Shown in pieces: positions 33,678 through 34,201 of a stretch of 34,201 nucleotides of DNA. How positions within the stretch are numbered: position 1 is the stretch's first letter; every line of letters starts with the position of its first letter. Origin of the DNA: Bacillota bacterium (lineage in GTDB: Bacteria; Bacillota; Clostridia; Lachnospirales; Lachnospiraceae). Location: assembly GCA_023420935.1 (NCBI GenBank), contig JAEZUR010000142.1:1-34201 (forward strand), written 5' to 3'. The notes below the pieces were generated by a model. The model did not search any database, was not told the origin of the DNA, and saw only the letters and a program-made list of their open reading frames with translations. A program made the position numbers and the translations under genes.

Positions 33678-34201
33678 TAGTGTAAATTAGTTTGTGTCTT
33701 GGTAATAAATACCACTTTTTGGGTGAGAATTAGATATATATTCTCATTTGAAAGGTGGTTTTTATATGGCTATAGCAAGGGAGCAATTAAGACAAATTAT
33801 CAAGGAAAACGACATTCAAACAGTAGGTGATATTTATAATCTACTAAAGGACAGTTTCAAGGATATGATGCAGGAAATGCTAGAAGCTGAAATGGATGTT
33901 TCCTTAGGTTATGCCAAAAATGAAAAAGGGGACCTGATCATCGAAAACAAAAGAAATGGCTATTCCCCAAAGACAGTAAAAAGTCAGTATGGTGAGTTCG
34001 AGGTAGAAGTTCCAAGAGATAGAAAAGGAGAATTCGATCCTAAAATTATACCCAAATATCAAAGAGATATTTCAGGTATAGAAGAAAAAGTGATTTCTCT
34101 TTATGCCCGTGGTATGTCAACCCGTGATATCCATGACCAACTACAAGATATCTATGGTATCGAACTTTCGGCTGAAATGGTAAGTAAAATAACAGATCGT
34201 A
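33678..34201 (+). mobile_element. IS256-family insertion sequence, left part
   Basis: The start of an insertion sequence cut by the window edge. The left terminal repeat probably begins at GTAGTGTAAATTAGTTTGTG near 33678, a form seen at ends of IS256-family elements in Clostridia; the exact end and target duplication cannot be set without the right end. A small inverted repeat (33724-33730 with 33740-33746) lies between the end and the transposase start. It inserted just after the amt-glnK terminator, leaving that operon intact. Confidence 0.8.
33766..34201 (+). CDS. IS256-family transposase, N-terminal 145 residues
   Basis: DDE transposase of the Mutator/IS256 group, truncated by the window end (the full protein is usually about 400 aa). 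The visible part shows typical stretches: DMMQEMLEAEMDVSLGYAKN, NKRNGYSPKTVKSQYGEFE, VPRDRKGEFDPKIIPKYQRD and ISLYARGMSTRDIHDQLQDI. The catalytic Asp/Asp/Glu residues lie beyond the window. AAAGGTGG precedes the ATG by 7 nt. No frameshift or stop is seen in the visible part, so the element could be active. Confidence 0.93.
   Translation, partial: MAIAREQLRQIIKENDIQTVGDIYNLLKDSFKDMMQEMLEAEMDVSLGYAKNEKGDLIIENKRNGYSPKTVKSQYGEFEVEVPRDRKGEFDPKIIPKYQRDISGIEEKVISLYARGMSTRDIHDQLQDIYGIELSAEMVSKITDR

Noticed and set aside
1..34201. CRISPR array, prophage or defence island
   Set aside because: No evenly spaced direct repeats, no cas, integrase or phage structural genes; the only mobile element seen is the IS256 fragment at the right edge.

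Overview
The window is AT-rich, has strong AGGAGG-type ribosome binding sites and short intergenic spacers, and is full of carbohydrate ABC transporters, YesM/YesN-type two-component regulators, chemoreceptors and glycoside hydrolases. This points to a plant-polysaccharide-degrading Clostridia of the Lachnospiraceae type. Gene content resembles Lachnoclostridium (Clostridium) phytofermentans from memory; no search was run. Most genes lie on the minus strand.

Layout. (1) Positions 1-5182: a sugar ABC system with a YtfQ-like lipoprotein and the start of its ATPase, preceded by an AraC-type response regulator and a dCache chemoreceptor; between chemoreceptor and lipoprotein lie two large palindromic elements. 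(2) 5358-6963: a small membrane protein with a dyad-bearing promoter, then a GNAT acetyltransferase/HAD phosphatase pair. (3) 6964-7699: no protein gene; it holds a strong hairpin terminator, a possible small structured RNA and a third large palindrome. (4) 7700-19135: a glycan-utilisation locus: lipoprotein and two CUT1 permeases, then a YesM kinase and YesN regulator, then GH30, GH42 and GH43 enzymes. All enzymes lack signal peptides, so oligosaccharides are probably imported and trimmed inside the cell. The locus has no transporter ATPase, so a shared one elsewhere is likely. A fourth large palindrome separates permeases from the kinase. (5) 19470-26539: a soluble PocR-type chemoreceptor, and a moxR - DUF58 - transglutaminase - uvsE operon. 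The UvsE protein carries an extra C-terminal domain that I read as DUF1722/YbgA-like. (6) 26701-28935, plus strand: an aldo/keto reductase and a membrane GGDEF protein. (7) 28960-31648, minus strand: a four-gene run (membrane protein, glyoxalase-fold protein, DUF434 protein, flavodoxin/ferredoxin membrane protein). (8) 31828-33664, plus strand: amt-glnK with a clear promoter and a leader hairpin. (9) 33678 to the end: the left part of an IS256-family insertion sequence.

The most unusual features are the four long imperfect palindromes (about 110-240 bp, each built of nested long stems, different in sequence) beside sugar-uptake transcription units, the UvsE-DUF1722 fusion, an ammonium transporter with Glu in place of the first pore His, and a possible 86-nt structured RNA ending in a U-run.
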